A DNA stretch of 64,000 nucleotides. Source: Burkholderia sp. IMCC1007 (lineage in GTDB: Bacteria; Pseudomonadota; Gammaproteobacteria; Burkholderiales; Burkholderiaceae). Location of the stretch: the NCBI RefSeq assembly GCF_027257875.1, contig NZ_JAPVQY010000011.1, positions 93,155 to 157,154 of the forward strand. Direction: 5' to 3'. The translations under genes were made by a program, and so were the position numbers. Below the pieces are notes generated by a model that saw only the letters and a list, made by a program, of their open reading frames with translations, was not told where the DNA came from and ran no database searches. Every line of letters begins with the position of its first letter. Position 1 is the stretch's first letter. Below, piece after piece: positions 26,119-34,167 of this stretch.

Positions 26119-26269
26119 CTGCGTGCCGCCGCCGTGCGGCGCGGACGGGCCGACCGTTCGTCCGCCCGCGTGGCCGCGGCACCTGGCCGTTCCATCGCGC
26201 GTTTGCCGCGGTATTCGATGTCGATATGAAGTGCTACGATGAGACGACACCGATGCCGGAGGCCAACGC

Positions 26270-26467
26270 ATGACCCCCATCCTTTCTCCTGAAGCCATCG
26301 AGGCGCTGAAGTGGATCGACCAGTTCGGCGACAGCCGGCCGGTTCCCGCGGCGTTCGACGACGTCGTTTATGCGTTGCTGAACGAAGGGCTGATCTATCA
26401 GGCGGCTGCCGACCGCGTCGACCTCACCGCCGACGGCAAATCCGTTTTGTCCAACGAATACGATTGA
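26270..26467 (+). CDS. Small hypothetical protein
   Basis: A 65-residue acidic protein (MTPILSPEAIEALKWIDQFG, ending in LSNEYD) with balanced composition and a good start context (GGAGG upstream). No domain recognised; the second half (YALLNEGLIYQAAADRVDLT) resembles a small winged-helix wing, which is only an impression. It lies in a run of same-strand small genes before dusA. Confidence 0.6.
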   Translation: MTPILSPEAIEALKWIDQFGDSRPVPAAFDDVVYALLNEGLIYQAAADRVDLTADGKSVLSNEYD

Positions 26468-26521
26468 GCGCACGGCGCGGGCCGCAGGGCGGCCCGGCGC
26501 TGCGTCGCCACGGAGCGAGCG

Positions 26522-26776
26522 ATGGAACCGAGAGGCAGCGATCTCGGCGATTTCAGCGAGCCGTACCGCGGCTTCGAGATCGAGGTGAAGACCGAGCAGG
26601 TCTGGGACGGCGAGCATGCGCACTACCGCGTGCTGCAAGGCAGTGCCGTGCGGATCGACTGGCGGCTCGTGAAGGTCGACGGTGTGCTGCTGACCGAACG
26701 GCGCGTGATCGAACGCGTGCTCGAAGAGGCGCGGCGGGCCGTCGATGCGGAGCTGGGCGAGGGCGGTCAGGCTTAG
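26522..26776 (+). CDS. Small hypothetical protein
   Basis: An 84-residue protein with GAGCG before the ATG. It reads as one small beta-rich unit (YRGFEIEVKTEQVWDGEHAH, VDGVLLTERRVIERVLEEAR) with a helical C-terminus. No family known to me. Same direction as dusA, 70 bp upstream of it. Confidence 0.55.
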   Translation: MEPRGSDLGDFSEPYRGFEIEVKTEQVWDGEHAHYRVLQGSAVRIDWRLVKVDGVLLTERRVIERVLEEARRAVDAELGEGGQA

Positions 26777-26846
26777 TCGGGCCGGCTCGGTCGCGTTGCG
26801 GTAAAATGCCGGGTTGTTTCCCGCGCCGCTTGCTGCCCCGAATTCC

Positions 26847-27881
26847 ATGTCCGCACCGTCCTCGCTTCCTCCCCGCCGCGTTTCCGTGGCGCCCATGCTC
26901 GACTGGACCGACCGTCATTGCCGCTCGTTCCATCGCACGCTGACGCGCGACACGTGGCTGTATACGGAAATGATCACGACGGGCGCGCTGCTGTTCGGTG
27001 ACGCCCAGCGGCATCTCGCGTTCACGCCGAACGAATCGCCGGTCGCGCTGCAGCTCGGCGGCAGCGAGCGGGACGATCTCGCGCGCGCGGCGAAGCTCGG
27101 CGAGCAGTGGGGTTATGACGAGATCAACCTGAATTGCGGATGCCCGTCCGAGCGTGTGCAGCGTGGTGCGTTCGGCGCGTGCCTGATGAACGAGCCGCAA
27201 CTGGTGGCCGACTGCGTGAAGGCGATGCGCGATGCGGTGTCGGTGCCGGTGACGGTCAAGCACCGGATCGGCGTCGACGCGGTAGAAGACTATGCGTTCG
27301 TGCGTGACTTCGTGGGCACGGTTGCGCAAGCGGGCTGCGAGACGTTCGTCGTACACGCGCGCAATGCGATCCTCAAGGGGCTGTCGCCGAAGGAGAACCG
27401 CGAGATCCCGCCGCTCAAGTACGACTATGCGTATCAACTGAAGCGCGATTTCCCGTCGCTGGAAATCGTGATCAACGGCGGGATCAAGACGCTCGACGAA
27501 GTCGCGCTGCATCTCGCGCACGTCGACGGCGTGATGCTCGGGCGTGAGGCGTATCACAACCCGTATGTGCTCGCGGAAGTCGATGCGCGCTTCTACGGGT
27601 CGACCGCGGCGGTACCGACGCGTGAAGAGGCCGAAGCGCAACTGATCGAATACTGCGCGGCGGAGCTGAAGCGCGGCACGTATCTCGGCGCGATCGTCCG
27701 GCATGCGCTGGGGTTGTACCGTGGCGTCGCCGGGGCACGCGGCTGGCGTCGTGTGCTGTCCGACAACAAGAAGCTCGCGCGTGGCGATCTGGCCGTCTTC
27801 GACGAGGCGCGCACGCATCTGAACGACGCCCTCGAAAATTTTAAAAAAAATGCTTTGCAAGACGGAAAAGTCTTCGTATAA
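26847..27881 (+). CDS. dusA: tRNA-dihydrouridine(20/20a) synthase
   Basis: Flavin enzyme that reduces U20/U20a in the tRNA D-loop. The 344-residue protein has VAPMLDWTDRHCR at the N-terminus, the catalytic cysteine C99 in NLNCGCPSERVQ, and flavin-binding GGIKTLDEV and DGVMLGREAYHNP. The DusA-type 'SDRH/DRHCR' start and C-terminal helical domain are present. ATG at MSAPSSLPPR is chosen; the frame is open 11 codons upstream. The last codons overlap the tRNA-His promoter. Confidence 0.94.
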   Translation: MSAPSSLPPRRVSVAPMLDWTDRHCRSFHRTLTRDTWLYTEMITTGALLFGDAQRHLAFTPNESPVALQLGGSERDDLARAAKLGEQWGYDEINLNCGCPSERVQRGAFGACLMNEPQLVADCVKAMRDAVSVPVTVKHRIGVDAVEDYAFVRDFVGTVAQAGCETFVVHARNAILKGLSPKENREIPPLKYDYAYQLKRDFPSLEIVINGGIKTLDEVALHLAHVDGVMLGREAYHNPYVLAEVDARFYGSTAAVPTREEAEAQLIEYCAAELKRGTYLGAIVRHALGLYRGVAGARGWRRVLSDNKKLARGDLAVFDEARTHLNDALENFKKNALQDGKVFV

Positions 27882-27882
27882 T
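27855..27882 (+). promoter_or_regulatory. Promoter of tRNA-His overlapping the end of dusA
   Basis: TTGCAA and a perfect TATAAT are spaced by 16 bp. The -10 box covers the dusA stop codon, so the tRNA promoter is embedded in the last codons of the gene. Confidence 0.7.
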
Positions 27883-27940
27883 CTTGTTCTTCGCTGCTGA
27901 ACACGAAACGAAACAGCGAAGAAACAAAGCAGTATCAGTG

Positions 27941-28016
27941 GTGGCTGTAGCTCAGTTGGTAGAGTCCAGGATTGTGATTCCTGTCGTCGTGGGTTCGAGT
28001 CCCATCAGCCACCCCA
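27941..28016 (+). tRNA. tRNA-His (anticodon GTG)
   Basis: A 76-nt gene with acceptor GTGGCTG/CAGCCAC, discriminator C and encoded CCA. The anticodon loop TTGTGAT gives GTG. The base before position 1 is G, as needed for the G-1 residue of tRNA-His. An accessory region begins directly behind the gene. Confidence 0.95.
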
Positions 28017-28045
28017 AAGAATTCCAAGCGGTATCAAGTAGTTAG

Positions 28046-28084
28046 AAACGGCACTGTTCGAAAAGACAGTGCCGTTTTTGTTTT
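28046..28084 (+). terminator. Terminator of tRNA-His
   Basis: AAACGGCACTGT pairs with ACAGTGCCGTTT around a short loop, followed by T-rich sequence (TTTTTGTTTT). About 30 bp past the tRNA. Confidence 0.85.
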
Positions 28085-28087
28085 GGG

Positions 28088-28104
28088 ATTCCCGAATCGG
28101 GAAT
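28088..28104. repeat. Perfect 8-bp inverted repeat behind tRNA-His
   Basis: ATTCCCGA and TCGGGAAT separated by one base. It lies directly after the tRNA terminator at the border of the accessory region. Function unknown; a protein-binding site or border scar are possibilities. Confidence 0.4.
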
Positions 28105-28137
28105 TACATGCCGCGTGCTTTACGATTCTCGTGCGAT

Positions 28138-28574
28138 CGTACGCGCGCGCAGTCGTCGCCGGATTCGCATGCGGCACCAGCACCCGAATCGAGGCCGCTC
28201 GCAGGGAGCGTGATTCTGTGTGTGTCCTTATGGTCGACGGCGGGATGTGTGACAACATCCCAGTCAGCGACCTGACGGTCGATGGCCTTCCGCGCATCGG
28301 GATCTATCTCGAGTGCGACGACGTGCTACTTTCGTCGGGCACATACGGAATCGGTGCGCTGGCACCTCGGATGATCGACATCATGCTCGCCTATGAGGAT
28401 TCGCTGGTCTCGCTCGACACGGTCAGTGGCGCGATCATCGTGCGCGTGCCGACCAGCTACGCCAGCTCGTTTGATCGCCACATCGCTGTCGCGACGCTAA
28501 GCGTCTCTACAACGACGGGTGTTGCTTCACCACGTCAGCGCTCAAGGACCGAGCGCGCATTCAATCGAACGTAG
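28138..28574 (+). pseudogene. Remnant of a patatin-like phospholipase
   Basis: The frame contains CVLMVDGGMCDNIPVSDLTV, the patatin segment with the catalytic Asp (DGG) and the following N-x-P, but no upstream GxSxG serine motif and no convincing start. Near 28490 the resemblance appears to move to another frame (RDAKRLYNDGCCFTTSALKD, a patatin-like end), which points to a frameshift as well. I read it as the C-terminal half of a decayed gene lying just behind tRNA-His. Confidence 0.55.
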
Positions 28575-29667
28575 TGGCTGGCGACTTGTCTCGAATCGAA
28601 TTCGACCACGAATAGATCCGTTCCCGGCATGGCTTCTCGATGAGCATATGCATCGCCTGAGCCGCGAAGTAGGATACGAGAATGAATGTGCTGCCAAGAA
28701 GAGCGGGGTGAGTCGTATGGAGCGCTAGATAATTGAGCGGCACGCGAAAGATGCCATGCGTTAAATACACCGAATACGATACCTCGCCAAGCCACTGAAA
28801 TGGACGCAGTGAAAATAATCGTGCTACAGGGCCACTGTCATGGGATAGTGAGGCAACGAGGATGGCAAAGGCGCACGGAGCGCCAAACGCAGCGACCGAA
28901 AGACTCACGCCCCTATATGCTCTGGCGCATAGCAACATTATGGCGACTGCAATGGCAAGCGCGAGCCATTGCGTTAAAGGGCGTTCCAACGAGGATAGGA
29001 ACGGTTTGTCCCGATAATATGCCATTATCGATCCGAGAAAGAAGCCAGCGAAGCATCGAGCCCATCCGTAGCCAACGAACAGGTCAAAGCAGCCGCCATC
29101 AGAGATGCACGATGTCTTAACGATTGAGGCGACTATCGCGGCGACATATCCGACAATAGCCAATGCGCTAAATATAGCGACGCGAATACGGCCATGCACT
29201 GTTACGCATAATGCGGCGAACAGCATATAGACGAAAAACTCACAGCTAGTCGACCATGTGACGGGCAGTCCTACTACGCGATAGTAAATCGGCATACCCT
29301 GAGTCATTGTTACCACAGCGAAGATATCGGCTGGAGTAGCGGACGGAGGATTCGCGGTGACGAGGTATCCAAATGACCGTATGCAACCGTTCAGGACGGC
29401 ATACATCGCAACACTGGCAACAAGCTGCGCAGGATAGAGACGCCCGAAGCGACGAATCATGAAGGTGCGCCACGAAGCACCATCCGAGATGCGGTCGCCA
29501 TATGCTGTCGCAATTACGAAGCCGGAAAGCACGAAAAACAGATCGACCGCCAGATAGCCGCCTTCAAACCAATGCGCGCCGGGGAAAGCAAACTGGATAT
29601 GGAAGATTACGACGAGGAGCGCCGCACACCCGCGCAGTCCCTCAAGACTCGCAATTGTTTTTTTCAT
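28561..29667 (-). CDS. Acyltransferase 3 family membrane protein (OafA/YrhL type)
   Basis: Integral membrane enzyme that O-acylates surface sugars such as O-antigen or exopolysaccharide. The 368-residue protein starts MKKTIASLEGLRGCAALLVV, with the family ExLRGxAA-type motif and a catalytic-type histidine in VVIFHIQFAF, then FVLSGFVIATAYG and RRFGRLYPAQLVAS, and about ten hydrophobic helices. GC is clearly lower than in the flanking core genes, suggesting recent acquisition. No sugar-synthesis genes adjoin it, so the acceptor is unknown. Confidence 0.9.
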   Translation of the reverse strand: MKKTIASLEGLRGCAALLVVIFHIQFAFPGAHWFEGGYLAVDLFFVLSGFVIATAYGDRISDGASWRTFMIRRFGRLYPAQLVASVAMYAVLNGCIRSFGYLVTANPPSATPADIFAVVTMTQGMPIYYRVVGLPVTWSTSCEFFVYMLFAALCVTVHGRIRVAIFSALAIVGYVAAIVASIVKTSCISDGGCFDLFVGYGWARCFAGFFLGSIMAYYRDKPFLSSLERPLTQWLALAIAVAIMLLCARAYRGVSLSVAAFGAPCAFAILVASLSHDSGPVARLFSLRPFQWLGEVSYSVYLTHGIFRVPLNYLALHTTHPALLGSTFILVSYFAAQAMHMLIEKPCRERIYSWSNSIRDKSPATTFD

Positions 29668-30162
29668 GCGGTCCCCGCCCGAATGGTAGTGATTCCCCGT
29701 TGATCATTGGGTTATAGGGGAAAAGCGAACTGCGCTCAATTCGGGTAGGGAAAGCCACTAGATGCCGTCTGGGTGCACAAGTTCCCAGCGCGGCGCATCT
29801 CTTCATGCAACAGGTGATAAAACCTGTGGAAATGACCGAGTGCGCCCCCAAAGACGCCGCGATCAGTACCGGCGTCGGCCGGAGTCTTCCAGCCCATGAT
29901 TTTCTCCAGCGACATCCTGAGCGTGACAATCTCGCGGATCAGGCGCCGCACCTCCGGGTCGCGATTGCTGCGCCACGCCTTTTTTCGTGGTTCCCCGTAC
30001 CGCGCCCGGGTATAGAGCAAAGGCGGCGCGCCTCACCATTTCCGTAGGAAAGCCACGCCATCAATCTGACTGGCGCAGTTTCGTCGTGAAGGTGAAGGAG
30101 GCGGCCGGCGTGTTGACCGGAGTGATACGATCGATCCCGTTCGATACAAAAAGGGAACGCTC
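29668..30162. other. About 500 bp with no convincing complete gene
   Basis: The only candidate is a minus-strand frame at 29736-30020 (RDPEVRRLIREIVTLRMSLEKIMGWK, then GALGHFHRFYHLLHEEMRRAG). Its helical composition looks coding, but it lacks a clear start signal and I recognise no family, so it may be a gene fragment. A near-repeat of about 12 bp (GTAGGGAAAGCCAC at 29745, GTAGGAAAGCCAC at 30044) flanks it. Confidence 0.4.
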
Positions 30163-30590
30163 GTGTCGACTATCGCCAATCTGATGAACACCGCCATCGT
30201 CGATGTTGAGTTGCTGCGAACACTGGATGCCAACGGTGACGATTTTGGTATTCCCCGTGACGTCGAGTTTTTGATGCGAGGGCCTTCAGCCGAGAAGGCT
30301 TCCATCGTCGCGGGCTTCATTGACGACTATCAATACGGACGAGCCACGGTCGATCAATCGGGAGACGAGCATCGGGTATTGGTCTGATAAACATGCCGAT
30401 TCAACAACACAACGTCTTGTCGGTCGCTGGTTTCATGGCGTGCATCAGCTTGCTGTACGGACTGCATTATGACGGGTGGGGATGCATAGCCCAGAAGTAT
30501 TCGCGATTCGTCGAACCTGCATTCGTTCGTGATCCGCAATGCAAAGCGGTGGCCATAAAACGATCATCGACACGCAAATTGGCGGAATAG
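30163..30590 (+). pseudogene. RraB-like (regulator of ribonuclease activity B) gene with a frameshift
   Basis: The first frame starts at GTG behind AAGGGA and encodes MSTIANLMNTAIVDVELLRT, then GDDFGIPRDVEFLM and a match to the RraB fold up to HRVLV, where it meets TGA TAA. The fold resumes in another frame from 30393: MPIQQHNVLSVAGFMACISL, LYGLHYDGWGCIAQK. Restoring one base at about 30386 joins them as HRVLV-MIN-MPIQQ. RraB binds RNase E and modulates RNA decay; relatives in beta-proteobacteria are of unknown function. A terminator follows at 30685. Confidence 0.7.
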
Positions 30591-30684
30591 AACCGCGATG
30601 TGGCGCAAACCGCCAACGCTTTACAAGCTTACATTCGTGTAATCTATCGACTTCCTCGTGCCCGCAGCTTTGCAGGGCCGTTCA

Positions 30685-30720
30685 GTCCCGACCACCCGGA
30701 AGGCGTCGGGACATTTTTTT
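30685..30720 (+). terminator. Rho-independent terminator
   Basis: GTCCCGAC and GTCGGGAC around a 12-nt loop, followed by seven T. Ends the plus-strand transcript of the RraB-like pseudogene. Confidence 0.8.
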
Positions 30721-30818
30721 GCTGCGCCGTATCGCGCGATTCGTGATTCAACCCGGCGTTGAAATATCGCGATTGCTACACTTTCCCGACCACGATCACT
30801 CAACGGGAATCACCCCGC

Positions 30819-31337
30819 ATGCCGGAAAACCGAACCGTCAGCCTGCGCAGCGCGACACCACACGATGCTGAACCCATTGCACGCTTGCACACGCTGAGCT
30901 GGCAGCGCGCGTATAGCCATATTCTTCCGGCGGCCTATCTGTCCGACGACGCGCCGACCGAACACGCGACCCGCTGGCGACATTATTTCGATCGCGACGA
31001 AGCGGAGTGGGGCCTTGTGCTGGTCGCGGAATCGGATGGCGTCCTGGTGGGTTTCGTAAGTGCTGAAAGGCCGGTCGATTCGGCGCGCGGCGTTCTGCTC
31101 GATTGCCTTCACGTCCATCCGGACCATCACGGGAGCGGTACGGGAAAACGCATGATCGAAGCCGTTCGCGCGTGGGCCCGAAATATCGGCTCGAGCAGGG
31201 TTCATCTGTCCGTGCTCGACGACAATGTCCGCGCGATTGGTTTCTACGAACACAACGGCTGGCAATTGCTCACTGTCGAAACGAGCCACATCGGCCGGAC
31301 CGAGGTTACCGACCGGGTCTATGTGATCGAGGCGTAA
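30819..31337 (+). CDS. GNAT-family N-acetyltransferase
   Basis: The 172-residue protein has the GNAT fold: SLRSATPHDAEPIARLHTLS at the start, VLLDCLHVHPDHHGSGTGKRMI with the acetyl-CoA P-loop type motif (HGSGTGK), and NVRAIGFYEHNGWQLL at the end. Substrate unknown; the family includes enzymes for protein N-termini, antibiotics and polyamines. ATG at MPENRTVSLRS is preferred because earlier in-frame codons do not match the fold. A monocistronic unit in the accessory region. Confidence 0.9.
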   Translation: MPENRTVSLRSATPHDAEPIARLHTLSWQRAYSHILPAAYLSDDAPTEHATRWRHYFDRDEAEWGLVLVAESDGVLVGFVSAERPVDSARGVLLDCLHVHPDHHGSGTGKRMIEAVRAWARNIGSSRVHLSVLDDNVRAIGFYEHNGWQLLTVETSHIGRTEVTDRVYVIEA

Positions 31338-31423
31338 AGCGGGAGACTGCCCGACAGCGCGACCGGGCATCGAACCGCTGCACGCTATATGTCCTTCCCG
31401 GAAAAGCCGCCGCCCGCCTTCGG

Positions 31424-31888
31424 TTACTCGCCGCAATAACGCACGAGCAAATCGGCCTCGGTTTCATGCACTTCGACGGGCAAGCTCGTCGCCCCGGCGT
31501 ACGCGAGATAGCGCGCACGATGCTGACCGTTGCGGAACGACGCGACGCCGATTTTCGACAGGCCCGGGATGCCGAGCAGCGTTCGCGTTCTTATCTCGCG
31601 AAACGTGATGAACGGCATGTCCGGAATCCTCGCCTCGTCCGGGTCGAGGAATTCGCGGATGCCGGCAGCCTTGCCGGGCGCCCAGTACTGCACCGACGGC
31701 AGCACATAGTCGGTCGTGTCGCGGTCGGCGCAGGCCAGCAGTTTCCGCAGGTCGACCGTCACGACACGATGTCGCGAATCGTCGGATGCGAACACCCGCT
31801 TCAGATGCGTATAGGCATAGGCGGCGTGCCCGGGAAGCTGGATGATCCAGACCTCCACGCCGTCCTGTTGTGCCCGAGCGACTGTCAT
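31424..31888 (-). CDS. Plasmid fertility inhibition factor-like protein (FiwA family, tentative)
   Basis: A 154-residue protein (MTVARAQQDGVEVWIIQLPG) with conserved-looking blocks YVLPSVQYWAPGKAAGIREF, FRNGQHRARYLAYAGATSLP and VEVHETEADLLVRYCG. It resembles proteins annotated in Burkholderia as plasmid fertility inhibition factors; FiwA on IncP plasmids blocks conjugation of IncW plasmids. The FRNGQHRARYL block also resembles ParB/Srx-like nucleotide-binding motifs. The assignment is from memory. ATG at MTVARAQ was chosen; an open extension upstream carries a hydrophobic stretch but no conservation. Confidence 0.55.
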   Translation of the reverse strand: MTVARAQQDGVEVWIIQLPGHAAYAYTHLKRVFASDDSRHRVVTVDLRKLLACADRDTTDYVLPSVQYWAPGKAAGIREFLDPDEARIPDMPFITFREIRTRTLLGIPGLSKIGVASFRNGQHRARYLAYAGATSLPVEVHETEADLLVRYCGE

Positions 31889-32399
31889 TATTTCCTCTGA
31901 TGGCGCATGCCGTTTTTTACGGTTCGAGTGTAGCAGCGCAATCACGACCACGGCCGCGTAGCAGACGGATACCCGGAATACGAGCGGCGAATCGTGTGTG
32001 ACCGAACGGCACAACGAACCGGTCACGAAGCAACTGCTTGAACGGTCCGATCATGCGTATTCAGTCGACATCGGCAGCTTGCGAGAATATCGCGATACTG
32101 CCGATTGGAATGGAGCGCGCTACGAAAGTCACACAAGATTCACGCAGCGCGTGAAAGCGGACAAGCGATGGGCCGCGCGTCAGCTGGGACGCGAGAAATA
32201 TCACGACATCTTCTACTCGCCCACGCATCTCGGCGCCGCGTTCGCACCGGCCGCCGCTGTTGCATTTGCGCCCGTAACGCAATTCGGGCAGCACACGGCC
32301 TTTCCGGTTGAAAGGGTGAGTTGCCGCACAGACGATTGCACGGACGGCGATTCACAATCTGACCGGTTGACCGATCTACCCCGGCCCGGTCAACCGTTT

Positions 32400-32432
32400 C
32401 CCCGCTCGCTCGCGCAGGAGCGGGGCTTTTTG
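32400..32432 (+). terminator. Rho-independent terminator
   Basis: CCCCGCTC and GAGCGGGG around a 10-nt loop, followed by CTTTTT. Oriented for plus-strand transcription although no clear plus-strand gene precedes it. Confidence 0.8.
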
Positions 32433-32591
32433 GCCGCCCGACGCATGCACGCCGCGTCGGCGGAACCGGACAGGCGTTCGGCAGGCCGCGTTTCGCGCCC
32501 CGGCATCCGTTCGCCTGCTCCACATGAATCGCTTTCCTCGTGTCCAAGCGGCCGCTTGGGCCCATCACCGGTCTGGGCCGGTGATGCCTTG

Positions 32592-32630
32592 ATCCCGGCG
32601 GCGCATCACGGCGCTGCCGGGATGCTTTTT
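32592..32630 (+). terminator. Second rho-independent terminator
   Basis: ATCCCGGC and GCCGGGAT around a 16-nt loop, followed by GCTTTTT. It lies 160 bp after the first terminator, with an extra hairpin between them, and faces the end of the convergent DUF695-RraB gene. Confidence 0.75.
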
Positions 32631-32680
32631 GTCCCGAGCCTGTCTGGATCCAACTACGTGCAACGCGTATTGCCGCCGGC

Positions 32681-33424
32681 TCAGCCAGCCTGCTCGACGC
32701 TGGTTTCCCACCCGTCGTATTCGCCGCCGAGCGAGCGCACTTCGCGATTGATCGCGAGCGTATGGTGCGTGATGTCGGCCAGCGTCGTCGCGCCTTCGTG
32801 TGCAAACCGCACGGCCGATTTGCCGTCCTCCGTCGGTGCGACCGATTCGACCAGATAGCCTTTCGCCTCGGCCCAGTCGGCGAACTGATGCGCGTCGCTC
32901 GGCTCCGGGAAGTATGCCCAGTGCACCACGCGCCGGCTCACGTCGCTCACGTCGCCTTGCTGCCGCAGCGCTTCGAGCACGCGCATGTCGCGCATCAACT
33001 GCCAGTCGTCATCGGTCGGGTAGAGCGTGCGCCAGTACGTCTCCTTGTCCGGATCGTCCTGGTACGCGTACTGAAGCGCGTAGGTCGTCTGGTCGGCCAG
33101 CGAGTCGACGATCTCGGTCGCGGCTGCCTCGTCGAACGGTACGTAGAACATGAAATCCTGATTGCCGTCGACGGTGATGCGGCCAACCTGTACCCCGTCT
33201 CTCGCAAGCACGGCGGCATCGAGCAGGTCCTCGATCCTGGTGAGATCGGCGAACTCGTCGCCGCTCGGCAGGCCGTCGGGCGTCGGATGCGCGAGCGTGA
33301 CGCGCACGCTGAGCAGCGCCGTGCGCGGATCGCTTTCGGCGATTTCCGCGTAGCTGTGATTGAAGCTGATGAAGGCCTGATGGTCGCCCATTCTGGCAGG
33401 GAAGGTTCCCCAGGCGTCGGTCAT
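32681..33424 (-). CDS. DUF695-RraB domain fusion protein
   Basis: The 247-residue protein has a DUF695 first half (about 1-140: MTDAWGTFPARMGDHQAFIS, DGVQVGRITVDGNQDFMFYV) and an RraB-like second half (about 140-245: DDDWQLMRDMRVLEALRQQGD, VHWAYFPEPSDAHQFADWAE, EYDGWET). RraB proteins bind RNase E; the role of DUF695 is unknown. GGGAGA precedes the ATG at good spacing. It is the second RraB-type locus within 3 kb, the other being frameshifted. Confidence 0.85.
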   Translation of the reverse strand: MTDAWGTFPARMGDHQAFISFNHSYAEIAESDPRTALLSVRVTLAHPTPDGLPSGDEFADLTRIEDLLDAAVLARDGVQVGRITVDGNQDFMFYVPFDEAAATEIVDSLADQTTYALQYAYQDDPDKETYWRTLYPTDDDWQLMRDMRVLEALRQQGDVSDVSRRVVHWAYFPEPSDAHQFADWAEAKGYLVESVAPTEDGKSAVRFAHEGATTLADITHHTLAINREVRSLGGEYDGWETSVEQAG

Positions 33425-33775
33425 GTGTTTCTCCCGTGCACGATTGTCTGTTGACGGTTGCAAAGCGTCCCAATGTATCATCGAAAATCGCGTTGGCCGA
33501 CGATGCGCGCATGATCGTGAGCCCCGGGATCCCGACCCAATCGAGTCCGAGCGGTCGCGCATGGCCATCGCGTTTCATGGTTCGGCGCTCGCGCACGTTG
33601 CGCAAGACGGCCGAGCGGCCTGATCGCATCGCGCCAGTATCCAGAACGACCGGACTACGAGACGGTGCGGTGACGATTTCTCGTGGCTGATCGGGCAGGC
33701 AATACATGCGAGTCCGACGCACGCAACTCGACGCGCGGTGCGCGGCGGGCCGCAACAATTTCGAAGGAGACTGCG
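33425..33775. other. 350-bp intergenic region, nothing recognised
   Basis: Lies between two divergent genes and should contain their promoters. No gene, repeat or clear promoter could be identified by eye. Confidence 0.5.
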
Positions 33776-34084
33776 ATGTCGATGTTTGCGGTGAATGGTG
33801 TCCGAATCGATCCGCGCAGCGCGCGGGTGACGCACGTGCGCTGGGCGGCCGTCAATCCGGCCGACCGGTCATGGGCCGCGACGCCGAGCGAAGCAGCGGT
33901 GGCGGAGGTGGCGCACGCGCTCGCGTCCGGCAACGACGTTCACGCAGTGTTCGACGAAGTCGACGGAACGGCGGTGGGACCGAAACTGAAGCGCGTGCTG
34001 TATCGAGACGCGTCTGAAGGTATCGAGCTCGACGTCGATGTGACGAACGAGTCGCGTACGCTGCGGGATCTTCCGCAAATCTGA
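33776..34084 (+). CDS. Hypothetical protein
   Basis: A 102-residue protein (MSMFAVNGVRIDPRSARVTH) with a strong ribosome binding site (GAAGGAGA) before the ATG. The pattern of a beta-rich N-terminus, EAAVAEVAHALASGNDVHAVF helix, and acidic C-terminus (GIELDVDVTNESRTLRDLP) suggests a small folded domain found in Burkholderia genomes. No function known to me. Confidence 0.65.
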   Translation: MSMFAVNGVRIDPRSARVTHVRWAAVNPADRSWAATPSEAAVAEVAHALASGNDVHAVFDEVDGTAVGPKLKRVLYRDASEGIELDVDVTNESRTLRDLPQI

Positions 34085-34167
34085 ACGGCGAAACGGCGGA
34101 TCGTTGCAATTGCCGGCGCATGCGGTGCCGACGCACGCGAACACTCGCGCATTCGCCGCGCGCCAGG

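Larger units (their letters stand above)
31889..32680. other. About 790 bp with terminators but no convincing gene
   Basis: A plus-strand frame from GTG at 31998 (MTERHNEPVTKQLLERSDHA) runs long, but its composition becomes Pro/Arg-rich and crosses a strong terminator at 32400-32432, so it is at best a short gene ending before about 32400. A further hairpin CATCACCGG/CCGGTGATG lies at 32569-32587. I see nothing else certain. Confidence 0.45.

Noticed and set aside
29745..30057. A near-repeat (GTAGG(G)AAAGCCAC) flanking the 29736-30020 frame as insertion-sequence ends
   Set aside because: Direct, only 13 bp and imperfect, with no transposase motif between the copies.
31998..32858. A 286-codon plus-strand frame
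   Set aside because: It crosses two rho-independent terminators and the 3' end of the DUF695-RraB gene, with Pro/Arg-rich random composition. A short gene ending before 32400 cannot be excluded.
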